From NCBI GenBank assembly GCA_015232455.1, contig JADFZQ010000004.1, forward strand, positions 1-64,000: 64,000 bases of DNA, read 5' to 3'. The notes beneath the pieces were generated by a model, which ran no database searches, had not been told where the DNA came from, and saw only the letters and a program-made list of their open reading frames with translations. This stretch comes from Desulfamplus sp. Its GTDB lineage: Bacteria > Desulfobacterota > Desulfobacteria > Desulfobacterales > Desulfobacteraceae. The translations under genes were made by a program, and so were the position numbers. Positions 8,540 to 16,414 of the stretch are shown here, piece after piece; positions within the stretch are counted from its first letter, which is position 1; each line of letters begins with the position of its first letter.

Positions 8540-9816
8540 TAAAACCAATATTGGCAAGCCTTCCCTTGATAGTTCTCTACAACTGCTCTACTTCCATCTA
8601 TATGTTTCATATAATTAGGCAACAGTGGCACTTTCCCATACCCACCCGGAAGATCAATCATATAGTGAGGGATTGCAATACCTGTAAGATTGCCTCTCAT
8701 TGCCTTCATTATATTAATACCAGTCTCAAGGGAAGGTCTAAAGTGATAAGTTCCAGCAATTAGATCAGGGTGATGGAGATAATAAGGTTTGACCCTGATT
8801 TTGATAAGTTTTCTCATAAGTTTAACCATAATTTCTGGATTATCGTTTACCCCTTTTAACAAAACAGTCTGACACCCTAATGGAATACCAGCACGGATAA
8901 GAGTTAAACATGCTGATGCTGCATCATCTGTAATTTCATCAGGGTGGTTAAAATGGGTATTGATATAAAGTGGATGATATTTCTCAAGTATTGACGCTAA
9001 GTTCTCAGTAATACGATATGGTAAAGTGCATAACACTCTCGTATGAATCCTTATAGTCTCTACATGGTCAATCTCCCTTATTGCAAAGAGAATTCTATCA
9101 AGTTTCTCAGTTGACAGAAGCAATGGATCACCGCCTGAGAGTATGACATCACGTATCATCTTATTATTTCTAATATAATTAACACCTTCATCAATTCCTT
9201 GATCAATGCCGCTTAATCCATTCGATTTAGGTTCAGAGTAATCCCTATCTCCTAAACTCAATTTAGATTCAAAGTGATCTCCCGAGCTTAATTTAGATTT
9301 AGAACAACCATCTAAACCCACCTTTCTCTTTCTCATACAGTAACGGCAATACATAGCACATTGGTTTGAGACAAGGAAAATAACTCTGTCAGGGTATCTG
9401 TGAATAATTGATGGAACTGGAGATTGAGAATCTTCATTCAAAGGGTCGTAAGTATTTACGGGATAAAAGGATTTTAACAAAGGATCATTGCTATTTATGA
9501 GATCAAAGTGTTCTGGTGAGGAGTTAGAGAGTTCATTAATATCAGGCACTGCCTGTTTCCAGATGGGGTCTCCTATATTCTTAATCAAAGAGAGATAATA
9601 TGGAGTTATACGCATTGGGTATTTTTCAGTAACTTTTTCTAAAGAACTCTGTAATACCGAATTTTCCGCATCTATATTAATATTAAACAAATTGGCGGTG
9701 GAATTAATATTGCCCTTTAATTTGTTTCCCAAATATTGTTCAAGTTGAGAGGTTGTAACAATGCTATTTTTTAGCTGCGTCTGCCATCTTGCAGAGTTTA
9801 TATTAATAATTTCCAT
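8539..9816 (-). CDS. KamA-family radical SAM aminomutase (lysine 2,3-aminomutase-like)
   Basis: 425 residues. The radical-SAM cluster CAMYCRYC places C153, C157 and C160. The family landmarks RITPYYLSLI near the N-terminus, SGGDPLLL, LKGVNDN, HHPDLIAGTYHFR and GGYGKVPLLPNY are all present. The Asp residues of GVNDN and HPDLIAG match the two aspartates that lysine 2,3-aminomutase uses to hold the lysine side chain, so lysine or a close analogue is the likely substrate. Odd: about 35 residues of Ser/Lys/Gly-rich insertion directly after the cluster (CMRKRKVG, then SKSKLSSGDHFESKLSLGD), encoded by ~30-bp degenerate repeats. The gene is followed, 21 nt earlier on the same strand, by an RpiR-type regulator; both are probably one operon. 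Beta-lysine is a known osmolyte and degradation intermediate. Confidence 0.85.
   Translation of the reverse strand: MEIININSARWQTQLKNSIVTTSQLEQYLGNKLKGNINSTANLFNINIDAENSVLQSSLEKVTEKYPMRITPYYLSLIKNIGDPIWKQAVPDINELSNSSPEHFDLINSNDPLLKSFYPVNTYDPLNEDSQSPVPSIIHRYPDRVIFLVSNQCAMYCRYCMRKRKVGLDGCSKSKLSSGDHFESKLSLGDRDYSEPKSNGLSGIDQGIDEGVNYIRNNKMIRDVILSGGDPLLLSTEKLDRILFAIREIDHVETIRIHTRVLCTLPYRITENLASILEKYHPLYINTHFNHPDEITDDAASACLTLIRAGIPLGCQTVLLKGVNDNPEIMVKLMRKLIKIRVKPYYLHHPDLIAGTYHFRPSLETGINIMKAMRGNLTGIAIPHYMIDLPGGYGKVPLLPNYMKHIDGSRAVVENYQGKACQYWF
9211..9310 (-). repeat. Degenerate ~30-bp tandem repeats inside the kamA-like gene
   Basis: Two adjacent units sharing CAATTTAGATT / TTAATTTAGATTT at 30-bp spacing, plus a more diverged neighbour, encode the low-complexity insertion that follows the radical-SAM cysteines. 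The reading frame stays open, consistent with in-frame expansion. Confidence 0.5.
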
Positions 9817-9837
9817 TACACACGGGTTTGTTATAGG

Positions 9838-10740
9838 TTATCCATGAATATTAAAAAGAATATCGTTTTCTACATAAAGTTGTTCAAGTTTATGCTGGTG
9901 TTTTTTTAAATCGTCTCCAAGCCTGCTTGCAAGTTCCTGAACGATATACTTTATAATACAAAACATATTTGATGTATTGCCAATAAATGGAATAGAGTTC
10001 ATTGGGACAACAAGAAAAAAGTTAGCAAACTGGATAATAGGAGACATTGTGTTGTCTGTAATAAGAAGCAGGGTATGACCTTCTCTGCGAATAAATTTTC
10101 CAAGTTTTATAAGTTCATTTGGATAACGTGTTGTAGCAACCATTATAATAAGGCTGTTCTCAGGAGCATTAGCAATTTGATCAATAGTTGTAGTGTCGCT
10201 GCCTTTAACAATCGTTATACCTTTTCTAATACGACTTAATGACCAGCCCATAAAATATGCAAATGTGTAAGATAACCTTGAACCAGCAACATATACATTT
10301 GGGTTTTTGAGTAAATAGTCAACTATCTCATTTAGTTTTTGTATATCAACAGATTCGTAAAGATATTGAAGATTACTCATCTCTTCAAGCACAACGTGGT
10401 TGAGGCGATTTATGTCAGGTTTTTGAATCCCTTTTAAATCCGCACGATCAAGAAGTGTTAACCCTGTATCAAGAAAGCTCTTTAGACCTTGCTGAAATTC
10501 ACTATAGCCTTTGTATCCGCAACTATCTATAAATCTAATAACAGTTGCCTCGCTTGTTTTACAAGTCTCTGCAAGCTCTTTTATGGTCATAAATACTGCT
10601 TTTGTAGGATTTTGCATAATGTAATTACCAAGAATTTTCCCTTTTGGAGTTAATGAATCCAAACGGCTTATTATATTGGTCATCACAGAGTTTACATTTA
10701 ATGGTAGATTTTGTATTGTTCCTTGAGTTGAATTGGTCAT
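9838..10740 (-). CDS. MurR/RpiR-family regulator (HTH + SIS)
   Basis: 300 residues. The N-terminal HTH_6 domain (about 20-95) is shown by FMTIKELAETCKTSEATVIRFIDSCGYKGYSEFQQ. The C-terminal SIS domain (about 130-275) is shown by NPNVYVAGSRLSYTFAYFM and SLIIMVATTRYPNELIKLGK. RpiR proteins sense phosphorylated sugars or related metabolites. It lies 21 nt upstream of the kamA-like gene on the same strand, which points to control of that gene or of the operon itself; a ligand outside the sugar phosphates would then be expected. The pair is bracketed by inverted copies of a dispersed repeat. Confidence 0.9.
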   Translation of the reverse strand: MTNSTQGTIQNLPLNVNSVMTNIISRLDSLTPKGKILGNYIMQNPTKAVFMTIKELAETCKTSEATVIRFIDSCGYKGYSEFQQGLKSFLDTGLTLLDRADLKGIQKPDINRLNHVVLEEMSNLQYLYESVDIQKLNEIVDYLLKNPNVYVAGSRLSYTFAYFMGWSLSRIRKGITIVKGSDTTTIDQIANAPENSLIIMVATTRYPNELIKLGKFIRREGHTLLLITDNTMSPIIQFANFFLVVPMNSIPFIGNTSNMFCIIKYIVQELASRLGDDLKKHQHKLEQLYVENDILFNIHG

Positions 10741-10857
10741 TTTATATTTTTTTCAAATTAATATATTAGAGTGTTAGTATAAATTTAATATTCTATTTGA
10801 CATATAGCACTACATTAATTGTTTATATATCAAAACTATTAAAATACAGCAATAACA

Positions 10858-10889
10858 ATACCCCTTCTTTGATAGTAAAGAAGGGGTAT
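10858..10889 (-). terminator. Intrinsic terminator downstream of ppdK
   Basis: A perfect 13-bp stem (arms ATACCCCTTCTTT and AAAGAAGGGGTAT) with a 6-nt loop, placed after the ppdK stop on the minus strand and before the rpiR-like promoter region. Confidence 0.7.
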
Positions 10890-10921
10890 AAAATTGAGTG
10901 CAAATAATATTCAGCTATTTT

Positions 10922-10986
10922 CTATTAGAGTTTCTGCAAAACTTAAATTGACCTTTCAATTTATTGGATAGAAAATCGGTTTTTCA
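10922..10986 (+). repeat. ~64-bp dispersed repeat, copy B
   Basis: Begins TTAGAGTTTCTGCAAAACTT, continues AATTTATTGGATAGAAAA and ends GGTTTTTCAG. It is the inverted counterpart of 8476-8539. It lies between the ppdK stop and its terminator, about 180 bp upstream of the rpiR-like gene. Confidence 0.6.
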
Positions 10987-11019
10987 GATAGGTCAATTAG
11001 AAAATAATAAAAAATTAAA

Positions 11020-13755
11020 TTATCGAATCGCTGCCTGAGCTGCTGCAAGTCTTGCTACTGGCACTCTATATGGTGAGCAGCTTACATAAGTAAGACCCGC
11101 CTTGTGGCAAAATGCAATTGACTCTGGGTCTCCGCCATGCTCTCCGCAGATTCCAAGTTTTATATCAGGTCTTGTCCCCCTACCCTTTTTGACTGATATT
11201 TCAATAAGAGAGCCAACAGCCTCTTGATCTAATGTTGCAAATGGGTCTGCATCTAAAATCGCGTTATCAATGTAATCATTCATAAATGAACCGATGTCAT
11301 CACGGCTGAATCCAAAGGTCATCTGGGTAAGATCGTTTGTTCCAAAAGAGAAAAATTCAGCATATTCAGCCATTTTATGAGACATTAAAGCTGCCCTTGG
11401 AACTTCAATCATGGTTCCAAATTGATGAGAAATAGCACTAATGCCATGATTTGCTATAACTTCATCATAAACCGATACACAAAGTCGTTTTGCAAAACTA
11501 AGCTCTTTCTCATTGCATGTTACAGGTACCATAATTTCAGGCAATGGATTTTTACCCTCTTTTATAAGCTCTGCTGATGCCTCAAAGATTGCTTTAAACT
11601 GCATCTTCGTAATCTCTGGAAATGTTATCCCAAGCCTTACGCCTCTATGCCCCATCATTGGATTTACCTCTTCAAGAGCTTTGCTTCTTTTTTCAATCTC
11701 TTCAATATCAATACCAAGCTCTCTTGACAGCTCTTCTTGATTCTCTCTTGTGTGTGGCACAAACTCATGAAGTGGTGGGTCAAGCAGACGAAAAGTTACT
11801 GGTTTACTATCCATTATCTCAAGTGTTGATTTCATCTCTTTTTTGATAAATGGATATAACTCATCTAACGCTATCTGACGCTCATGCGTGGTTTTGCTTA
11901 AAATAACTTTTCTAAGAAGAAATAGCGGTTTTTCAGAATCTGCTCCATAAAACATGTGTTCTGTTCTAAAAAGCCCGATTCCTTCAGCCCCAAATTCAAG
12001 AGCCTGAGCTGCATCTTTTGGGGTCTCTGCATTAGTTCTAACTTTTAGAATACGGTATTTATCAGCAATTGCCATAAATTGTTTAAACTTTGGATTTGCT
12101 GTTGCATCTTTCATAGCAAGTTTGCCGTCATAGACAATACCAGTTGAGCCATTGAGCGTAAGAAAATCACCCTCTTTATATACTTTACCGCTTACACTAC
12201 CTCCAGCACCATAAGCACCAATTACATGAATCTCTCTTAAATCATATCTGATTTTAAGAGAGCCAGCACCGACAATACAGCATTTTCCCCAACCTCTTGC
12301 AACAAGAGCGGCATGGCTTGTCATGCCGCCGCGAGCTGTTAAAATTCCCTTAGCTGCTCTCATTCCTTCAATATCTTCAGGATTTGTCTCTTCTCTTACC
12401 AAGATCACAGATTTGCCTTTTTTCTTCCAATAAACAGCATCTTCAGATGTAAAGACAATCTGCCCACAAGCTCCGCCAGGACCTGCTGGCAAACCCTGAA
12501 CAACAATTTTTGCATATTTTTCAGCATCAGGATCAACAATTGGGTGGAGCATCTCATCTAACTGTTTAGGGTCAAGACGATTTATCATTGTTTGTTCATC
12601 AATTAGCCCCTCTTCAAGCATATCCATTGCCATATTTAGAGCAGCAGTGCCTGTTCTTTTCCCCACTCTGCATTGAAGCATATATAGCTTTCCCTGCTCA
12701 ATTGTAAATTCAATGTCTTGCATATCTTTATAATGTTTTTCAAGAATGGTTCTAATTTGTGCAAGCTCTTTATAAATTTCAGGCATAGACTCTTCAAGTG
12801 AAGGCAGATGTGCATTGTGATCAGATTTTGTCTCATTGTTTAAAGGGTTTGGAGTTCTTATCCCAGCTACCACATCTTCACCTTGAGCATTTGGAAGCCA
12901 CTCACCATAAAAGGTATTTGCTCCAGTTGCTGGGTTTCTTGTAAATGCAACGCCAGTTGCAGAGGTATTCCCCATATTCCCAAACACCATACTCTGAACA
13001 TTAACTGCTGTTCCCCAAGTATCAGGAATATGCTCAATTCTTCTATAAGATACTGCACGTTTTCCGTTCCAGCTTTTAAATACAGCACCTATTGAACCAA
13101 GCAGTTGCTCATAAGGATCATCTGGAAATTCAACACCAAGCTGGAAAACTATTTTCCGCTTAAACTTATCACACAATGCTTGCATCTCTTCTGCTGTTAT
13201 CTCTGTATCTGTATCATAACCTCTATCATTTTTTAGATCATTTAGCATCATCTCAAGGTGAAGACGAATTCCCATTCCATCTTTTGGCTCTATCCCTTCT
13301 GCTTTTTCCATCACAACATCTGAATACATCATAATTAATCTTCTGTAAGCATCATAAACAAACCAAGGGTTGCCTGTCTGCTCAATTAGACCTGGAATTG
13401 TTTTTGTGCATAATCCAACATTAAGAACAGTCTCCATCATGCCCGGCATTGAACGTCTTGCACCAGAACGGCTTGAGACCAAAAGCGGATTTTTGGGATC
13501 ACCAAATTTCTTACCCATAAACTGCTCAACTTTTGACATTGCTCTATTTAATTCTTCATATAAACGGTCAGGAAGTTTTCCACCTGCTTTAAAATAGTCG
13601 TTGCAACACTCTGTTGAAATAGTAAAGCCTGCTGGCACAGGAAGACCTAAAATTGCCATTTCAGCTAGATTTGCACCTTTGCCTCCAAGAAGATTCTTCT
13701 CAGAGGCATTTCCATCTGCTTTGCCACCTCCAAAGCTATAGATATATTGTGTCAT
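11020..13755 (-). CDS. ppdK: Pyruvate, phosphate dikinase
   Basis: 911 residues, the normal full length. It interconverts pyruvate + ATP + Pi with phosphoenolpyruvate + AMP + PPi, the gluconeogenic entry or PPi-linked glycolytic step in many anaerobes. Seen: an N-terminal ATP-grasp domain (GGKGANLAEM, and later SSRSGARRSMPGMMETVLN), the phosphohistidine domain with the catalytic His in GGMTSHAALVARGWGK, and the C-terminal PEP/pyruvate TIM barrel with FGTNDLTQMTFGFSRDD and the catalytic Cys in GICGEHGGDP. AAGGAA precedes the ATG. A TTGACA-16-TATTAA promoter lies about 80 bp upstream and a strong terminator follows, so it is monocistronic. Confidence 0.98.
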   Translation of the reverse strand: MTQYIYSFGGGKADGNASEKNLLGGKGANLAEMAILGLPVPAGFTISTECCNDYFKAGGKLPDRLYEELNRAMSKVEQFMGKKFGDPKNPLLVSSRSGARRSMPGMMETVLNVGLCTKTIPGLIEQTGNPWFVYDAYRRLIMMYSDVVMEKAEGIEPKDGMGIRLHLEMMLNDLKNDRGYDTDTEITAEEMQALCDKFKRKIVFQLGVEFPDDPYEQLLGSIGAVFKSWNGKRAVSYRRIEHIPDTWGTAVNVQSMVFGNMGNTSATGVAFTRNPATGANTFYGEWLPNAQGEDVVAGIRTPNPLNNETKSDHNAHLPSLEESMPEIYKELAQIRTILEKHYKDMQDIEFTIEQGKLYMLQCRVGKRTGTAALNMAMDMLEEGLIDEQTMINRLDPKQLDEMLHPIVDPDAEKYAKIVVQGLPAGPGGACGQIVFTSEDAVYWKKKGKSVILVREETNPEDIEGMRAAKGILTARGGMTSHAALVARGWGKCCIVGAGSLKIRYDLREIHVIGAYGAGGSVSGKVYKEGDFLTLNGSTGIVYDGKLAMKDATANPKFKQFMAIADKYRILKVRTNAETPKDAAQALEFGAEGIGLFRTEHMFYGADSEKPLFLLRKVILSKTTHERQIALDELYPFIKKEMKSTLEIMDSKPVTFRLLDPPLHEFVPHTRENQEELSRELGIDIEEIEKRSKALEEVNPMMGHRGVRLGITFPEITKMQFKAIFEASAELIKEGKNPLPEIMVPVTCNEKELSFAKRLCVSVYDEVIANHGISAISHQFGTMIEVPRAALMSHKMAEYAEFFSFGTNDLTQMTFGFSRDDIGSFMNDYIDNAILDADPFATLDQEAVGSLIEISVKKGRGTRPDIKLGICGEHGGDPESIAFCHKAGLTYVSCSPYRVPVARLAAAQAAIR

Positions 13756-13835
13756 TTGTAAGTTTTTCCTTATATTGAAAGTTATTTATAAGTTGATTTA
13801 AAAATTAAGATTGGCTATATCATAACGAAAGCTGA

Positions 13836-13863
13836 TTAATAGCTATATCGTGAACTATGTCAA
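13836..13863 (-). promoter_or_regulatory. Candidate sigma-70 promoter for ppdK
   Basis: Minus strand TTGACA (13863-13858), 16-nt spacer, TATTAA (13841-13836), about 80 nt upstream of the ppdK start. Consensus match only. Confidence 0.4.
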
Positions 13864-13879
13864 GAATTCTAAGATAAAA

Positions 13880-13910
13880 GATTTGATAACTTTTTAAAAG
13901 TTGTCAAATC
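13880..13910. repeat. Dispersed palindrome, copy 2 (15-bp arms)
   Basis: Arms 13880-13894 and 13896-13910 pair with one G-T. The right arm AAAAGTTGTCAAATC repeats the right arm of the palindrome at 921-951. It sits in the ppdK/ABC-F divergent intergenic region and overlaps a spurious upstream start of the ABC-F frame. Confidence 0.6.
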
Positions 13911-13957
13911 TAAAAAATATAGTTAGCCTCAAATTTTTATACAATAAAGAATATTTT

Positions 13958-16024
13958 ATGATAAATATTGATTCTATATCAAAGAGTTATGGTAAGCAGG
14001 TTTTATTAAATAATGCCTCTCTTCAAATTAATCCGGGTGAAAAAATAGGACTTGTAGGAAGAAACGGTCATGGCAAGACTACGCTTCTTAGAATGGTAAC
14101 AGGACAAGAAGAGCCAGATAGTGGTCAAATACAGATTCCAAGTAACTATAGAGTTGGTTATCTTACCCAGCATATATCATTTTCAAAAGATAGTGTGCTT
14201 GACGAATGTATGGTTGGATTACCAGAACATGAAAAAGATCACTATTGGAAAGCTGAAAAGATTCTTGCTGGTCTTGGATTTTCTGACAATGATATGAATA
14301 GAGACCCTTCAGATTTTTCAGGTGGTTATCAAGTTCGCCTTACCCTTGCAAAGGTGCTTGTATCTGATCCTGATCTTTTGATACTTGACGAGCCAACTAA
14401 CTATCTTGATATTGTCTCTATCCGCTGGATTTCCTCATTCCTACGATCATGGTCTCGTGAAATTTTGCTTGTAACACATGATAGAGGCTTTATGGACAAT
14501 ATTGTTACCCATATTGCTGGAATCCATCGTTGTGTAATCCGAAAAATTTTAGGCACAACCTCAAAATATTACGAGCAGATCGCACAAGATGAAGAGATAT
14601 ATGAGAAGACAAGAGTAAATGAAGAGAAACGAAGAAAAGAGATGGAGCTTTTTATCACAAGGTTTCGTGCAAAGGCGAGACTTGCCGGGTTGGTGCAATC
14701 CAGAGTAAAAGCTCTTGCAAAAATGGAGAAAAAAGATGCGTTGCAGAGAATAGAATCTCTTGAGTTTTCATTTAGAGATAAAGAGTTTGCGGGTAAAAAG
14801 GTAATGGAGTGTGATGGAATAACTTTTTCCTACGCTCTATCTGATACAAAACCTCTATACGCTGACGCCCCTGAAGGAGGCAACGAACATAGAGATTTTA
14901 GAAATGATGATTCTGGAATAACGAATTGTGATTCCAAAATAGCGACTACTTATGAATGTTTACCATTGATTGACAATTTCAGTATTACAGTCTCCCCTGA
15001 TGACAGGATTGCCATTATTGGAAAAAATGGCAAAGGCAAGACAACATTGCTTAAAATTCTTTGTGGCAAACTCTCTCCAAATTCAGGCAAAGTCAGCTAC
15101 AACCCAGGAGTTTCAATGGGATATTTTGAGCAGACCAACATTGCATCTTTGAACATGAATGCCACTATTGAAGAGGAAATTTTATATTCACACCCTGACA
15201 TGGATCGCCAGAAGGCAAGAAATATCTGCGGTGCGGTTATGTTTGAAGGAGATAGTGCCTTAAAAAAAATTTCTGTTCTTTCAGGCGGTGAAAAGAGCCG
15301 TGTAATGCTTGCAAAACTTTTAGCACAACCTTTAAATATTTTGATGCTTGATGAGCCAACCAACCATCTTGATATGGAATCCTGTGATTCGCTTGTTCTT
15401 GCACTTGATAATTTTAAAGGAGCTGTCCTTTTAGTTACCCATAATGAGATGTTTCTCCACTCATTGGCAAACCGTCTGATCATTTTTAAAAACGATATGG
15501 TTCGTATTTTTGAAGGCACATATCAAGAATTTCTTGATAAAGAGGGGTGGGAAGATGAAGTAAGTAAGAGCCAAAACAGTAATGGTCAAAAAAACAATAC
15601 TCCAAACAATAATCCCACCAATAATGCACCAATCAATAATATATCTACAAAAAACTTTACCTCTTCAAATCTATTAAGTTCTGAAAATGACTCTAAAAAA
15701 TTTTCTAAAAAAGAGCTAAGAAAACTTCGTTCAGACATTATACAAGAGCGGTCAAAAGCAGTTAGTCATATAGAAAAAGCTATTGAAAAAGATGAAAAGC
15801 TAATAGAAACCTATGAAGAGCGATTAAAAGAGCTTCATTTAGCTATGCAAAAAGCATCAGAGAAGATGAATGGTAAAGAGATTGCAGCCATTGCTATAGA
15901 GATTGCCAAGTGTCAAGGTGAGATAGATCTCCTATTTGAGGCTCTTGAAAACAAAATAGATGAGATGGACTCCAAAAAAGCGATTTTTGACGCAAAACTT
16001 GCAGAGCTTCAGGATTTTGAATAG
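13958..16024 (+). CDS. ABC-F family ATPase (Uup/YheS-like)
   Basis: 688 residues from the ATG at 13958; the frame upstream of it runs through the palindrome and lacks a ribosome site. Two ABC domains: Walker A GRNGHGKTT and GKNGKGKTT, signatures FSGGYQVRL and LSGGEKSRV, Walker B LLILDEPTNYLD and ILMLDEPTNHLD, no TM helices. The linker has the basic helical arm typical of ribosome-associated ABC-F translation factors (EEKRRKEMELFITRFRAKA). The C-terminal ~100 residues form a charged coiled coil after an Asn/Thr/Ser-rich hinge, as in Uup. Odd: a ~40-residue hydrophilic insertion near the start of domain 2. The likely role is release of stalled ribosomes or a related translation function; resistance is possible but unsupported. 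Confidence 0.92.
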   Translation: MINIDSISKSYGKQVLLNNASLQINPGEKIGLVGRNGHGKTTLLRMVTGQEEPDSGQIQIPSNYRVGYLTQHISFSKDSVLDECMVGLPEHEKDHYWKAEKILAGLGFSDNDMNRDPSDFSGGYQVRLTLAKVLVSDPDLLILDEPTNYLDIVSIRWISSFLRSWSREILLVTHDRGFMDNIVTHIAGIHRCVIRKILGTTSKYYEQIAQDEEIYEKTRVNEEKRRKEMELFITRFRAKARLAGLVQSRVKALAKMEKKDALQRIESLEFSFRDKEFAGKKVMECDGITFSYALSDTKPLYADAPEGGNEHRDFRNDDSGITNCDSKIATTYECLPLIDNFSITVSPDDRIAIIGKNGKGKTTLLKILCGKLSPNSGKVSYNPGVSMGYFEQTNIASLNMNATIEEEILYSHPDMDRQKARNICGAVMFEGDSALKKISVLSGGEKSRVMLAKLLAQPLNILMLDEPTNHLDMESCDSLVLALDNFKGAVLLVTHNEMFLHSLANRLIIFKNDMVRIFEGTYQEFLDKEGWEDEVSKSQNSNGQKNNTPNNNPTNNAPINNISTKNFTSSNLLSSENDSKKFSKKELRKLRSDIIQERSKAVSHIEKAIEKDEKLIETYEERLKELHLAMQKASEKMNGKEIAAIAIEIAKCQGEIDLLFEALENKIDEMDSKKAIFDAKLAELQDFE

Positions 16025-16090
16025 AATTAGCATATTAGATACAACCATAAAATAGCCACATCTAAACGAGATTAAATTGTTAGGATAATT

Positions 16091-16297
16091 ATGGATAAAA
16101 AGAAAATACAGATTATATGGGGAGCAGTCCTTGTTATGGCGGGTCTTGGGGTTTTTTACAGAATACCGCAAGTGATGCCTAAAATAGTATCAATAGAGGC
16201 ATTTAGCCATGCAACAGGTATTATAAAGTTTTGTTTCTATCTACTTGGTGTGTTTTTAATATATGGTGGTGGAAAGAAGATTTATGACCATTTTTGA
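16091..16297 (+). CDS. Small two-TM membrane protein
   Basis: 68 residues with two hydrophobic helices (about 7-25 and 43-60) joined by a loop containing YRIPQVMPKI, and a basic tail. TAGGA lies a few bases before the ATG. I do not recognise a named family. It begins 66 bp after the ABC-F stop on the same strand and precedes the PilB-like gene by 117 bp, so it could belong with either or neither. The hydrophobic pattern and ribosome site support a real gene. Confidence 0.65.
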   Translation: MDKKKIQIIWGAVLVMAGLGVFYRIPQVMPKIVSIEAFSHATGIIKFCFYLLGVFLIYGGGKKIYDHF

Positions 16298-16414
16298 ATA
16301 ATTTAGATAAATATCAGCCTTAAATTGCAATATATTATTTATAATAATAAAAATGGTATCCATAATCAATAAATATAGCCACACTAAATAAATTAGTATC
16401 TTCTGGAGGAATAG

